From positions 1,426,001 through 1,490,000 of the forward strand of contig OY969703.1 in NCBI GenBank assembly GCA_963702075.1: a stretch of DNA of 64,000 nucleotides, read 5' to 3'. Position numbers and translations under genes: made by a program. The first letter of the stretch is position 1. Each line of letters begins with the position of its first letter. This stretch comes from VAYN01 sp963702075 (GTDB taxonomy: Bacteria; Actinomycetota; Thermoleophilia; Solirubrobacterales; 70-9). Below the pieces are notes generated by a model that ran no database searches, was not told the DNA's origin, and saw only the letters and a program-made list of their open reading frames with translations. Below, piece by piece: positions 1 through 8,167 of this stretch.

Positions 1-2
1 TC

Positions 3-1067
3 TTTCCGCTGGCCAACCTGGCGATCGCCGCCCAGCTCGTCTTCTTCTGCATCTGGTGGGGCGCCGCCTCCTCGAAGCTGAACCGCCACTTCCCCTTCGT
101 GGTCACGGTGATGATCAGCAACACGCCCTGGAACCGCTCGCGGACGATGAAGCGCCGCCTCTATCGCAGCCACCCCGAGGACCTGCGGCCCTCGCGCTTC
201 GGCGCCGCGGCCGCCCATCTCGGCACGGTGATGGAGTTCACCCTGCCGCTGGTCCTGGTCCTGAGCAGCGGCGGCATCGTCCAGACCCTGGCGATCGCCG
301 GGATGGTGATCTTCCACGCCCACATCTTCTCGACCTTCCCGCTGGCGGTGCCGCTGGAGTGGAACGTGTTCATGATCTTCGGCCTGCTCGTCCTCTTCGG
401 CCATTACGGCAGCGTGCCGTTCTCGACCATCGACGATCCGCTGCTGCTGGTCATCCTCGTCCTCACCTGCGTCGGCCTACCGGTGCTGGGGAACCTGCGC
501 CCGGACCTGATCTCGTTCCTGCCCTCGATGCGCTACTACGCCGGCAACTGGGCGACCAGCCAATGGCTCTTCCGCCGCGACACCGGCGCCGAGGCGAAGC
601 TCGACCGCGACATCGTCAAGGCGGCGCCGACGGTCGGCGTGCAGCTGGAGAAGTTCTACGAGCCGGACCTGATCGAGGTTCTCCTCTACAAAGGCCTCGC
701 CTTCCGCTCGATGCACTCGCACGGGCGGGCGCTGAACGGGCTGACGGCGCGGGCGGTGACGGACATCGAGGACTACGACGTCCGCGAGGGAGAGCTCGTC
801 GCCGGCGTCGTCCTCGGCTACAACTTCGGCGACGGCCACTTCCACGACCAGCGCCTGCTGGCCGCGGTGCAGGAGCGCTGCCGCTTCGCGCCGGGGGAGG
901 TGCGGGTGGTGACGCTGGAGAGCCAGCCGGCCCAGGTGCAGCGCCAGCGCTACCGGATCTGGGACGCCGCCGAGGGCCTGGTCGAGGAGGGCTACGTCGA
1001 CGTCGCCGAGATGGCGAAGCGCCAGCCGTGGCTGAGCGACGAGCCGTTCCCGGTGTCGAGCTCATGA
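3..1067 (+). CDS. DUF3556-like integral membrane protein, 5' end outside the window
   Basis: The frame is open from the left edge, so only the C-terminal 354 residues are visible. The visible part begins with a hydrophobic segment, then a basic region around NTPWNRSRTMKRRLYR, then three to four membrane-spanning stretches, and ends with about 180 soluble residues. The pattern recalls the mycobacterial DUF3556 transmembrane family, but this is from memory of the family and no function is known for it. The stop overlaps the start of the following FAD oxidoreductase as ATGA, so the two are probably co-translated. A role in lipid or carotenoid-like metabolism could be guessed from that neighbour, but nothing in the sequence proves it. 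Confidence 0.6.
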   Translation, partial: FPLANLAIAAQLVFFCIWWGAASSKLNRHFPFVVTVMISNTPWNRSRTMKRRLYRSHPEDLRPSRFGAAAAHLGTVMEFTLPLVLVLSSGGIVQTLAIAGMVIFHAHIFSTFPLAVPLEWNVFMIFGLLVLFGHYGSVPFSTIDDPLLLVILVLTCVGLPVLGNLRPDLISFLPSMRYYAGNWATSQWLFRRDTGAEAKLDRDIVKAAPTVGVQLEKFYEPDLIEVLLYKGLAFRSMHSHGRALNGLTARAVTDIEDYDVREGELVAGVVLGYNFGDGHFHDQRLLAAVQERCRFAPGEVRVVTLESQPAQVQRQRYRIWDAAEGLVEEGYVDVAEMAKRQPWLSDEPFPVSSS

Positions 1068-2473
1068 GCAGCGCGATCGTCGTCGGCTCCGGCCCCAACG
1101 GGCTCGCCTGCGCGGCCGTCCTGGCCAAGCGTGGGGTGGAGGTGGCGGTGATCGAGGCCGAGGACCGGATCGGCGGCGGCACCCGCAGCTCGGAACTGAC
1201 CGTCCCCGGCCTGCTGCATGACGAGTGCGCGGCGACGCACCCGATGGCGGTCTCCGCGCCGGCCACGCTGGAGCTGGAGCTGGAGCGCTACGGGCTCGAG
1301 TGGGGGTGGCCCGAGGTCGATCTCGCCCACCCGCTGGACGACGGCCGCGGGGCGACGATGCTGCGCTCGCTCGAGGCGACGGCGGCGGGGCTGGGGGAGG
1401 CGGGCACGCGCTGGCGACAGATCTTCGGTCCTCCTTCCCGCGGATACGAGCCGCTGACCGAGGACATCTACCAGCCCTTCGTCCATGTCCCGCGCCACCC
1501 GCTGCGGCTGCTGCGCTTCGGGCTGCCGGCGGCGGCGCCGGCGACGCTGCTGGCGCGGGCGCTGGGGACGCCGGAGGCCGCTGCCCTCTTCGGCGGCGTC
1601 GCCGCCCACGCCTTTGCGCCGCTCAATCGGCCGCTCAGCTCCTCGATCGGGATGGCGCTGATCGCCGCCGGCCACGCCGACGGCTGGCCGGTCGCCAAGG
1701 GCGGCTCGGCGGCGATCGCCGAGGCCCTCGCGGCGGTGATCCGCGAGCACGGTGGCCGGATCGAGACCGGCAGGCGCGTTCGCTCCCTTGACGAGCTGCC
1801 GGCCGCCGATGCCGTCGTCCTCGACCTCTCTCCGCGCGGGGTATTGGAGCTGGCCGGCGACCGGCTGCCGTCAGGCAGCGCCCGCGCCTACCGTCGCTAC
1901 AAGCACGGACCCGGTGCCTTCAAGCTCGACCTCGCCGTCGAGGGTGGAGTCCCGTGGGCGTACGAGCCCGCCCGCCGGGCCGGTGCCGTTCACGTCTGCG
2001 GCTCCTTCGAGGAAGTGGTCCTCGCCGAGCGTGAGGTCAACCGCGGCCGCATGCCCGAGCGCCCTTACGTCCTCGTCGCCCAGCAGTACCTCGCCGACCC
2101 GCAGCGCTCGCGGGGCGACCTGCACCCGGTCTGGACCTATGCCCACGTCCCCAGCGGCTACCGCGGCGACGCCGCCAACGCGATCCTCGACCAACTCGAG
2201 CGCTTCGCCCCCGGCCTCCGCGACCGCATCGTCGCCACCTCCGTCCGCACCCCCGCCGAGATCGAGGCCGCCAACGCCAACTTCCCCGGCGGCGACATCC
2301 TCACCGGCGCCAACACCCCGCTGCAGACTCTCCTCCGCCCCCGCATCACCACCAACCCGTATTCGACCGGCATCCCCAAAGTCTTCATCTGCTCCGCCGC
2401 CACGCCCCCCGGCGCCGGCGCCCACGGCATCAACGGCTACAACGCCGCCCAGGCTGTCCTGCGAACGCTCTAA
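1064..2473 (+). CDS. FAD-dependent oxidoreductase, phytoene desaturase-like
   Basis: This 469-residue protein has an N-terminal Rossmann FAD/NAD motif GSGPNG at residues 8-13, followed by the acidic residue that binds the adenosine ribose and an IGGGTRS stretch typical of the amine oxidase and phytoene desaturase superfamily (COG1233 type). The C-terminus carries GAGAHGINGYNAAQ, the usual second FAD contact. It should be a cytoplasmic or membrane-associated flavoprotein; the substrate cannot be told. The ATG at 1064 overlaps the previous stop (ATGA) and gives a start right at the Rossmann fold. A longer upstream open frame (from 56) is only read-through of the neighbouring gene's other frame. 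Confidence 0.85.
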   Translation: MSSAIVVGSGPNGLACAAVLAKRGVEVAVIEAEDRIGGGTRSSELTVPGLLHDECAATHPMAVSAPATLELELERYGLEWGWPEVDLAHPLDDGRGATMLRSLEATAAGLGEAGTRWRQIFGPPSRGYEPLTEDIYQPFVHVPRHPLRLLRFGLPAAAPATLLARALGTPEAAALFGGVAAHAFAPLNRPLSSSIGMALIAAGHADGWPVAKGGSAAIAEALAAVIREHGGRIETGRRVRSLDELPAADAVVLDLSPRGVLELAGDRLPSGSARAYRRYKHGPGAFKLDLAVEGGVPWAYEPARRAGAVHVCGSFEEVVLAEREVNRGRMPERPYVLVAQQYLADPQRSRGDLHPVWTYAHVPSGYRGDAANAILDQLERFAPGLRDRIVATSVRTPAEIEAANANFPGGDILTGANTPLQTLLRPRITTNPYSTGIPKVFICSAATPPGAGAHGINGYNAAQAVLRTL

Positions 2474-2478
2474 CTCTT

Positions 2479-2521
2479 CAGTGTGCATTTCGACACCTAT
2501 ACGGAGTCCAATTGCACACTG
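2479..2521. terminator. Inverted repeat between convergent genes
   Basis: Nine-base arms CAGTGTGCA (2479-2487) and TGCACACTG (2513-2521) are perfectly complementary around a 25-nt spacer, between the stops of the FAD oxidoreductase and the convergent MFS gene. It could be a bidirectional terminator, but there is no clear T-tract and the loop is long. Confidence 0.35.
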
Positions 2522-2548
2522 CGTGCGCGGGAGCTTTTGCCAGCGGCC

Positions 2549-3814
2549 TCAATCTCCCGCTTCGATCGGTCGGGGCGGGGGGATCGGGGTTGGGTTCATC
2601 GGCACGGCTTCCAGCCGCCGCACACTTGGGACCGCGATCACGGCTAGCAGGCAGACGGTCATCACGGCGGCGCCGAGCCAGAGGGTGGTGGGGATGCCGA
2701 TCCCGGCGGCCAGCGGGCCGACGAGGGCGAGTCCGATCGGCTCCAGCGCCAGGGAGCCGAGCCAGTCGTAGGCCGTCACCCGGGAGAGCGCCTCCTGGGG
2801 GACGTGCTGGGCGATGGTCGTCTCGTAGAGGACCTCGGCGAGGCTGACCGAGCTGCCGGCGACGAAGGCGCCGGCGGCGATCACGGCGGTGGTCGAGGGA
2901 AAGGCGAGCAGGACGATCGGCAGCGGGAAGAGGACGATGAATCCCTCGCTGACGAGGAGCGGCCGGCGCGGGCGAATCGAGATCGAGATCAGGCCGCCGA
3001 GCAGCCCCCCGAGGCCCCAGAGGGTGGCGATCAGGGCCCAGGAGCTGGAGCCGTTGAGGGATTCGCGGGCGACGGTGGGGCCGAGCACCTGGAAGGCGGG
3101 GAAGAAGATCGCGTTGGTGGTCGCCGCCGAGAAGACCACCGCGACCAGCCAGCTGCGGCTCGAGAACTCGCGCCAGCCGTGGCGCAGCTCGGCGAGGAAG
3201 TCGTTGCTCGCCCCCGCGGCCCGCACGCCCGGCGCCCGCAGCCCCCAGAGGCAGGCGGCGCTGACGGCGAAGGTGGCGGCGTCGACGGCAAGAGCCGAGC
3301 CCGGAGTGCCGAGCGCCAGCAGCACTCCCGCCAGCGCCGGGCCGGCCACCTTGCCCATCCAGCGCGAGAAGCTGAGCAGGGCGTTGGCCTCCTGCAGGCG
3401 GCGGGCGGGAACGATCTGCGGGACGATCGAGTTCGAGGCGGGGTTGAAGAAGGCGCTGGCAGCGCCGTCGATGGCGTAGAGGAGCGCCAGCTCCCAGATC
3501 TGCGCGACCCCCGCCAGCAGCAACGCCGCGATCAGGCCCATCGAGATCGTCCGCGTCACGTCGGCGCCGAGCATCGCCAGCCGCGGCGAAATCCGGTCGG
3601 CGACGACGCCGCCGACCAGGAGCAGAGCGACCAGGAAGAGGCTGTGGATGGCAAGGACGATCCCGAGATCGGTCGCCGACCCGGTCAGGTCGAGGATCGC
3701 GAAGGCGAGCGCCACCGGCGACATCCCGTCGCCGATCAGCGAGGTGGTGCGCCCGATCCAGAGCCGCCGGTAAGACGGTTCCCCGAGCACGCGCAGTTTC
3801 CCTCCCGGGGCCAT
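2549..3814 (-). CDS. MFS transporter, 12-TM exporter-like
   Basis: The 421-residue protein has a short basic N-terminus (GEPSYRRLWIGR) and about twelve hydrophobic segments. The motif GGVVADRISPRLAM between TM2 and TM3 is the MFS A-motif region, which places it in the MFS_3 or enterobactin-exporter-like group (EntS/TetV type). Substrate is unknown; efflux of a small molecule is the usual role of this group. The start at 3814 lies 6 nt downstream of a TATCCT box with no Shine-Dalgarno sequence, which suggests a leaderless message. It is a single-gene unit convergent with the upstream oxidoreductase and divergent from the YbdK-like ligase. Confidence 0.85.
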   Translation of the reverse strand: MAPGGKLRVLGEPSYRRLWIGRTTSLIGDGMSPVALAFAILDLTGSATDLGIVLAIHSLFLVALLLVGGVVADRISPRLAMLGADVTRTISMGLIAALLLAGVAQIWELALLYAIDGAASAFFNPASNSIVPQIVPARRLQEANALLSFSRWMGKVAGPALAGVLLALGTPGSALAVDAATFAVSAACLWGLRAPGVRAAGASNDFLAELRHGWREFSSRSWLVAVVFSAATTNAIFFPAFQVLGPTVARESLNGSSSWALIATLWGLGGLLGGLISISIRPRRPLLVSEGFIVLFPLPIVLLAFPSTTAVIAAGAFVAGSSVSLAEVLYETTIAQHVPQEALSRVTAYDWLGSLALEPIGLALVGPLAAGIGIPTTLWLGAAVMTVCLLAVIAVPSVRRLEAVPMNPTPIPPPRPIEAGD

Positions 3815-3820
3815 CGGGCC

Positions 3821-3826
3821 AGGATA
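3821..3826 (-). promoter_or_regulatory. -10 box TATCCT for the MFS gene (leaderless type)
   Basis: On the minus strand TATCCT ends 6 nt before the ATG at 3814. No Shine-Dalgarno sequence is present. Confidence 0.5.
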
Positions 3827-3870
3827 GGGGCGGTTATGGAAGCTCGGCCGCGGGGTAGCTCGCCTCCACG

Positions 3871-5004
3871 ATGGGGATCTTGCCTAAAGGCACGACCGAT
3901 GCCGGCAGGGCGGAGACCGGCGCAGGCCGCCCCGGGCACAAGTTCGGCACTTCGGGGCCGCTGACGATCGGGGTGGAGGAGGAGCTCCTGCTCGTCGACG
4001 AGGGCTGCGGCCTGGTTGCCGCCGGCGAGGAGGTTCTGGAGGAGATCGACTTCAAGCACCGCGACAGCGTCTCGACCGAGATCTTCGCCACCCAGATCGA
4101 GCTGAAGACCGGCATCTGCCTCGACGCCGTGCAGGCCGCGAAGGAGCTGGCGGAGGTGCGGCGGGCGACCGAAGCGACCGGGGCGCGACTGATGGGCTCG
4201 GGGATCTACCCGGGTGAGGCGGGGGAGCCGCAGATGGTCGAGAAGGCCCGCTACGAGTCGGTGAAGAAGGACCTCGCCGGCATCCTCGCGACCCCGCCCT
4301 GCGCGCTCCACGTCCACATCGGCATGCCCGACGCCGAAACCGCGGTCGCCGTTGCCAACGCGCTGCGCCACCACCTGCCGCTGCTGGCGGCGCTGACCGG
4401 CAACTCGCCCTTCCGCGACGGCGGCGACACCGGCCTCGCCAGCGCCCGCGCCGCCGCCGTCCGCAGCTACCCGCGCTTCGAGCTGCCGCGCGCCTTCCGC
4501 GACTACGAGGACTTCGTCCGCGTCGCCGACCAGCTGATCGCCGCCGCCGGCGTCTCCGACTACACATACATCTGGTGGGACGTGCGCCCGCACCCGAACC
4601 TCGGCATGGTCGAGGTGCGGGGGATGGACGTCCAGACGACGCCGGAGGCCAACGCCGCGATCGCCGCCCTGATCCAGGCCCTGGCGGCGAAAGAGATCGA
4701 CCGCCCCGCCGCCCCCGGCCTAACCCGCGAGGCGATCGAGGAGTCCTACTTCCAGGCCGAGCGCTACGGCCTCGAGGCCCGCGTCATGGTCGACGAGAGC
4801 ACCGCCGCCTCCGCCGCCGAGGTAGCGAGCGGCATCCTCGAAGAAACCCGCCCCTACGCCGAGCAGCTAGGCGGCGCCGACGCCTTCGAAGAGATCGAGC
4901 GAATCCTCAGCGAAGGCAACGGCGCCGATAGGCAGCGCCGGGTCCACGAGGAGGGCGGGATCGAGGGCCTGCTCAGCGACCTGGCGGAGCGGACGCGGGT
5001 CTGA
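3871..5004 (+). CDS. Carboxylate-amine ligase, YbdK / glutamate-cysteine ligase 2 family
   Basis: The 377-residue protein matches the GCS2/YbdK family across its length. The conserved opening LTIGVEEELLLVD is at about residues 30-43, with IELKTGIC, the metal-binding-like ALHVHIG and LTGNSPF motifs in the middle, and a C-terminal EVRGMDVQTT segment. Family members have weak glutamate-cysteine ligase activity or ligate other amines to carboxylates using ATP. In actinobacteria they occur in paralogues next to real thiol-synthesis genes, but no such gene is nearby here. About 30 residues precede the conserved core, so the true start may lie downstream of 3871. Confidence 0.85.
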   Translation: MGILPKGTTDAGRAETGAGRPGHKFGTSGPLTIGVEEELLLVDEGCGLVAAGEEVLEEIDFKHRDSVSTEIFATQIELKTGICLDAVQAAKELAEVRRATEATGARLMGSGIYPGEAGEPQMVEKARYESVKKDLAGILATPPCALHVHIGMPDAETAVAVANALRHHLPLLAALTGNSPFRDGGDTGLASARAAAVRSYPRFELPRAFRDYEDFVRVADQLIAAAGVSDYTYIWWDVRPHPNLGMVEVRGMDVQTTPEANAAIAALIQALAAKEIDRPAAPGLTREAIEESYFQAERYGLEARVMVDESTAASAAEVASGILEETRPYAEQLGGADAFEEIERILSEGNGADRQRRVHEEGGIEGLLSDLAERTRV

Positions 5005-5005
5005 G

Positions 5006-5347
5006 CTACTGCGGCGCCGGGATCTTCAGGCGTTTGCGCGCTGCGACGACGGCGGCGACGGAGGAGCGGCAGGCTTTGGCGATCTCGCCGTTGCCGTGGC
5101 CGGGGCGGCGGCGGACCTCGAACTCGACGAGGGCGGCGCGGCGGAGCTTGGCGCGGTCTTCGAGGGACTCGGTGGGGGACGCGGCGAGGGCGGCTTGGGC
5201 GGCGCGCTCACGCCGGCAGAGCAGGCAGAACGTCCCCTCTTTGGAGGAGGCCCAGCTGGTGGGCAGCTCGACCTTCTCGCCGCCGAGGCGGCTGACGGTC
5301 ACCCCGCACTCGTCGCAGGTCCATTTCTTCGCGGTAGCAGTGCTCAT
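5006..5347 (-). CDS. Small zinc-ribbon protein with a C-terminal helix-turn-helix-like segment
   Basis: This 113-residue protein has no named family that I recognise. Near its N-terminus CDEC and CLLC are about 34 residues apart, a plausible four-cysteine zinc site. The C-terminus is basic and contains a helix-turn-helix-like stretch (GNGEIAKACRSSVAAVVAARKRL), so DNA or RNA binding is a reasonable inference. The frame is open up to an ATG at 5389 (127 residues). I prefer 5347 because the extra 14 residues contain an inverted repeat and no cysteine. It ends two bases from the convergent YbdK-like gene. Confidence 0.6.
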   Translation of the reverse strand: MSTATAKKWTCDECGVTVSRLGGEKVELPTSWASSKEGTFCLLCRRERAAQAALAASPTESLEDRAKLRRAALVEFEVRRRPGHGNGEIAKACRSSVAAVVAARKRLKIPAPQ

Positions 5348-5355
5348 AGAAAGTC

Positions 5356-5382
5356 GGACCGGCGGGGAAAAGCCGCCGGACC
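5356..5382. repeat. Hairpin upstream of the zinc-ribbon gene
   Basis: Ten-base arms at 5356-5365 and 5373-5382 pair at 9 of 10 positions around a 7-nt loop, directly upstream of the chosen start at 5347. It may be a leader hairpin or part of a divergent control region shared with the TPR gene. Confidence 0.4.
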
Positions 5383-5458
5383 CGTTCATTTACGGTAGCA
5401 AAGTGCCCTATTCGGCCTGCTAAATGGCGGTTTTTGCGGGTCCATGGGCCTTCCCTCC

Positions 5459-5464
5459 TACACT
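5459..5464 (+). promoter_or_regulatory. -10 box TACACT for the TPR gene (leaderless type)
   Basis: TACACT ends 6 nt before the ATG at 5471, with no Shine-Dalgarno sequence. This decides the start in favour of 5471 over the in-frame ATG at 5444. Confidence 0.5.
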
Positions 5465-5470
5465 TTGGAC

Positions 5471-5842
5471 ATGCCTGGCGAGGGAGCCCCGGAGCCCACT
5501 TACACCCTTTACCGACGCGGCCTCGAGCTGCTCGAGGACGGCGATTTCGAGCACGCCACCGCACCGCTCGCCGAGGCCGCCCGCCGCGACCCCGAGAAGA
5601 GCTCGATCCGCGAGGCGCTGGGCCGTGCCTACTTCCGCTCCGGCCGCTTTGCCCCGGCCGCGGTCGAGTTCGAGGCCGTGGTCGAATCCCATCCGGTCAA
5701 CGACTTCGCCCACTTCTGCCTCGGCCGCGCCCTCAGCAAGACCGGCGAGAAGCGCCGCGCCCGCCACCACCTGGCGCTGGCTTCGAACCTGCGGCCCGAC
5801 CGCCGCGACTACCGCTATTACCGCCGCCTGCTCGACGCCTAG
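5471..5842 (+). CDS. Tetratricopeptide repeat protein
   Basis: The protein is 123 residues long, with about three TPR-like helical pairs. They show the typical spacing of small residues and aromatic positions: YRRGLELLEDGDFEHA, LGRAYFRSGRFAPAAVEFE and LGRALSKTGEKRRARHHLA. TPRs are protein-interaction scaffolds and the partner is unknown. The chosen ATG lies 6 nt after a TACACT box. The gene stands alone and is divergent from the zinc-ribbon gene, so the two may share a control region. Confidence 0.75.
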   Translation: MPGEGAPEPTYTLYRRGLELLEDGDFEHATAPLAEAARRDPEKSSIREALGRAYFRSGRFAPAAVEFEAVVESHPVNDFAHFCLGRALSKTGEKRRARHHLALASNLRPDRRDYRYYRRLLDA

Positions 5843-5893
5843 ACAGGTAGGTAGGGCGGCGAGGCAGCCGGAGCCGCCCCGCCGTGGGTGCGT

Positions 5894-6604
5894 TTAGCCG
5901 AGGAGCGGAAGCACGCAGCGGAATTTCTTGGTTTTGGTACCGAGTTCGGAACTGACCGTTCCGGACGAAGAAACAGTGACAACTGCATAGAGGTCAGGGC
6001 CCGAGATGTTGGTCACGTTGTCGGTCCACTCATCACCCGCAGCAAGCGTGACGCCTGGCTGCTGGGAGAAGGCGGCAAGCAGCAGCGGATCGGGAAGCTC
6101 TCCGCCTTCGTTGGCGCAGGCCGCAGCGGCGGCCGCCGGCGTCAGGGCGCTGGAGCTGGTCGCCATCTGCCAGCAAGCGCCCGCAAATAGCCGCGTACCC
6201 GATCGACAGCCCGCCTGGTAGCCGTTGACGGTCTGAGCGTTGACCGCGTTGGCGGCGTTGAGCGCGGTCTCGGCGTCTTTCGCCGACTCCGCCGTGTCGG
6301 CGTGGACGGCCGAGGGCACCTGGCCGAGGGTGGAGACGTCGACCTGCAGCCCAGTCACCGAACCCGGCGCCAGCCGGTCCCCCTGGATCGACCCCGGCGC
6401 CAGCTGCGAGCTCGGGATCGTCCCCGGCTTCAGCCGGTTCGCCGGCACCGAGTGCAGGGCCAGCCGGTTCCCCGGCAGCGACTTCATCTTGATCGCGCGT
6501 CCGTTGATCTTCCCCGCCGCGTAAACCGTTCCCGCCAGCGCCGCCACCAACGCCACCGCCGCAACCGCCAGCGCCGGCGCCTGCCGCCAAATGCCCCTGC
6601 TCAT
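5894..6604 (-). CDS. Secreted protein with decapeptide repeats
   Basis: This 236-residue protein starts with a signal peptide or membrane anchor (residues 8-30, ending TVYAA). At residues 42-90 it carries five near-identical ten-residue units of the form S/T-aliphatic-P-x-x-R/Q-L-x-P-G. An Ala/Asn-rich stretch follows, then a C-terminal domain with three cysteines. The regular repeat predicts a beta-helix or fibrous stalk displaying the C-terminal domain outside the cell. The function is unknown. AGGAG lies 6 nt upstream of the ATG at 6604, supporting that start. I recall similar low-annotation proteins in Thermoleophilia, but cannot check this. Confidence 0.7.
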   Translation of the reverse strand: MSRGIWRQAPALAVAAVALVAALAGTVYAAGKINGRAIKMKSLPGNRLALHSVPANRLKPGTIPSSQLAPGSIQGDRLAPGSVTGLQVDVSTLGQVPSAVHADTAESAKDAETALNAANAVNAQTVNGYQAGCRSGTRLFAGACWQMATSSSALTPAAAAAACANEGGELPDPLLLAAFSQQPGVTLAAGDEWTDNVTNISGPDLYAVVTVSSSGTVSSELGTKTKKFRCVLPLLG

Positions 6605-6733
6605 CGTTTCTCCTTTGACTCGATTGGACGAGACCCCATCGACCGGATGGGGCGCTCTAAGCGGCGGGCACCCTAGCCGCGAAACTCGCTGCTTGGACGG
6701 ATATCTACGCGGTCATTCGGCAAGAGTTCGAGG

Positions 6734-6739
6734 TATAGG
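6734..6739 (+). promoter_or_regulatory. -10 box TATAGG for the methyltransferase
   Basis: TATAGG ends 9 nt before the ATG at 6749. There is no Shine-Dalgarno sequence, so the message may be leaderless or nearly so. Confidence 0.45.
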
Positions 6740-6748
6740 CTTGCGGCG

Positions 6749-7522
6749 ATGGAGCGAGACCCGGCACGCACCACCTACGACGCCTTTGCGCCGATCTACA
6801 ACGAGTTCAACCACCTGAACGACTACGAGATGTGGCTGGGGGAGGTGCTCCTGCCCGAGCTCGAGCAGCACGGGTTGAAGCGGGGGAGGGCACTCGATGT
6901 CGGCTGCGGAACCGGGCGCGCCTTCGGGCCGTTGTTGCGGCGCGGCTGGGAGGTGCGGGCCTGCGACCTCTCGCCGGGGATGCTGGAGCGGGCGCGGGAG
7001 GAGGGCGGCGGGCAGGTGCAGCTCGACGTCGTCGACATGCGCGAGCTGCCGGTCTACGGGGAGTTCGAGCTCGTCCTCTCGATGAACGACGCCGTCAACT
7101 ACCTGCTCGGCGACGAGGATCTCGAGCGGGCGCTGGCGCGGATGTGCGCGAATCTGGGCGACGGCGGGCTGCTCCTCTTCGACGTCAACTCGAAGGGCAC
7201 CTACGAGTCCGGGTTCTGGTCGGGCAGCGGCCATGCCGTCGAGCACGACGGTCGCAACTGGACCTGGTATGGCCACGGTGAGGTGGAGGGGATGGCCGGT
7301 GTCTTCGAATCCCGCATCGAGGGAGACGACATCGAGCCGATCGTCCACCGCGAGCGCTACCGCTCGGAGCCCGAGGTCCGCGAGGCGATGAGCGCCGCCG
7401 GCCTCGACTGCCTCGCGGCGCTCGGCATGCAGGAGATCGACGGCAAAGTGGTCCTCTCGGAGCCGCCCGACGAAGCCCGCGACTACAAGGTCGTCTACAT
7501 CGGGGCCAAGGCCGCCGGCTGA
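6749..7522 (+). CDS. Class I SAM-dependent methyltransferase
   Basis: The 257-residue protein shows the class I methyltransferase order. Motif I, LDVGCGTGRAFGPLL, is near residue 50. The acidic residue of motif II follows in VRACDLSPGMLERAR. Later come DVVDMRELPVYGEFELVLSMNDAVNYL and GGLLLFDVNS. This order resembles small-molecule methyltransferases with the Methyltransf_25 fold. The substrate is unknown. It is transcribed alone from a short TATAGG-type promoter and is divergent from the decapeptide-repeat protein. Confidence 0.85.
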   Translation: MERDPARTTYDAFAPIYNEFNHLNDYEMWLGEVLLPELEQHGLKRGRALDVGCGTGRAFGPLLRRGWEVRACDLSPGMLERAREEGGGQVQLDVVDMRELPVYGEFELVLSMNDAVNYLLGDEDLERALARMCANLGDGGLLLFDVNSKGTYESGFWSGSGHAVEHDGRNWTWYGHGEVEGMAGVFESRIEGDDIEPIVHRERYRSEPEVREAMSAAGLDCLAALGMQEIDGKVVLSEPPDEARDYKVVYIGAKAAG

Positions 7523-7667
7523 CGGTGTCGCCCCGGCCGGCGGGCTCCTTGTGCCGATCGGCATCTTTTTGCTGCAGAAGATGACTTCGTAAGAGGTTCT
7601 TCCTTCTTTTACGGTGCCCAGGTCCCAGTCGGTCTTGCGATCTGCGCAACGAGGAGCAGGAGGAGGA

Positions 7668-8144
7668 ATGGAGAAGGCGGGTCCTGTCGTAGGCGGGGAC
7701 GGCCGTCTTGCTGCCCATCTGGCCGCGAGACTGGGCCCGAAGCTGCAGGACGCCCTCGACCATCCCGTCCGGCGCGAAGTCCTGCGGGCCCTCCACGGCG
7801 AAAGGCCGGCGCGAAGCGTCGCTGAGATCGGTGCCCGGCTGCCGGTTCGCTCGGGCCAGCTCAGCTACCACCTGCAGGTGCTCCGGCACTGCGACACAGT
7901 CGCCTCGGAGCTTGCCGGCGGCGGCGTCGATCGCGGCCGCGCCCGGTACGCCTCGGCAGTCTCCGGCGACCGCGGCGTCCGCTCGGTCCTGCGAGCGACC
8001 GAGCGCTGGGACCGCGAGCGGACCGAAGCGGCGGCCAGGGCGAATGCCTCGCCGCTGCTGGCGATGTTCCACCCGCCGCGCCCGGTCCGCACGATCCGCC
8101 TGCGCGGCCGCCCCCGGAGCGCGTCCGAGCGCGATTCTGAATAG
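7668..8144 (+). CDS. ArsR-like winged helix transcriptional regulator
   Basis: The 158-residue protein has a winged helix-turn-helix in its N-terminal half, including ALDHPVRREVLRAL, SVAEIGARLPVRSGQLSYHLQVLRHC and a basic wing. This is the pattern of ArsR/HTH_20 regulators of the type that sense metals or stress. No cysteine-rich metal site is obvious. An AGGAGG-rich run lies immediately before the ATG at 7668, which decides the start over an in-frame ATG at 7614. The ZIP transporter gene follows after 23 nt with its own TAGCGT box. Control of that transporter is possible but not shown. Confidence 0.75.
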   Translation: MEKAGPVVGGDGRLAAHLAARLGPKLQDALDHPVRREVLRALHGERPARSVAEIGARLPVRSGQLSYHLQVLRHCDTVASELAGGGVDRGRARYASAVSGDRGVRSVLRATERWDRERTEAAARANASPLLAMFHPPRPVRTIRLRGRPRSASERDSE

Positions 8145-8153
8145 CGCTCGCGT

Positions 8154-8159
8154 TAGCGT
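8154..8159 (+). promoter_or_regulatory. -10 box TAGCGT for the ZIP gene (leaderless type)
   Basis: TAGCGT ends 8 nt before the GTG at 8168. No Shine-Dalgarno sequence is visible. Confidence 0.45.
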
Positions 8160-8167
8160 CGGGCGAC

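Noticed and set aside
56..2473. An 805-codon frame that would fuse the first two genes
   Set aside because: The first 336 codons are a shadow of the DUF3556-like gene; the ATG at 1064 gives a proper Rossmann N-terminus and an ATGA overlap.
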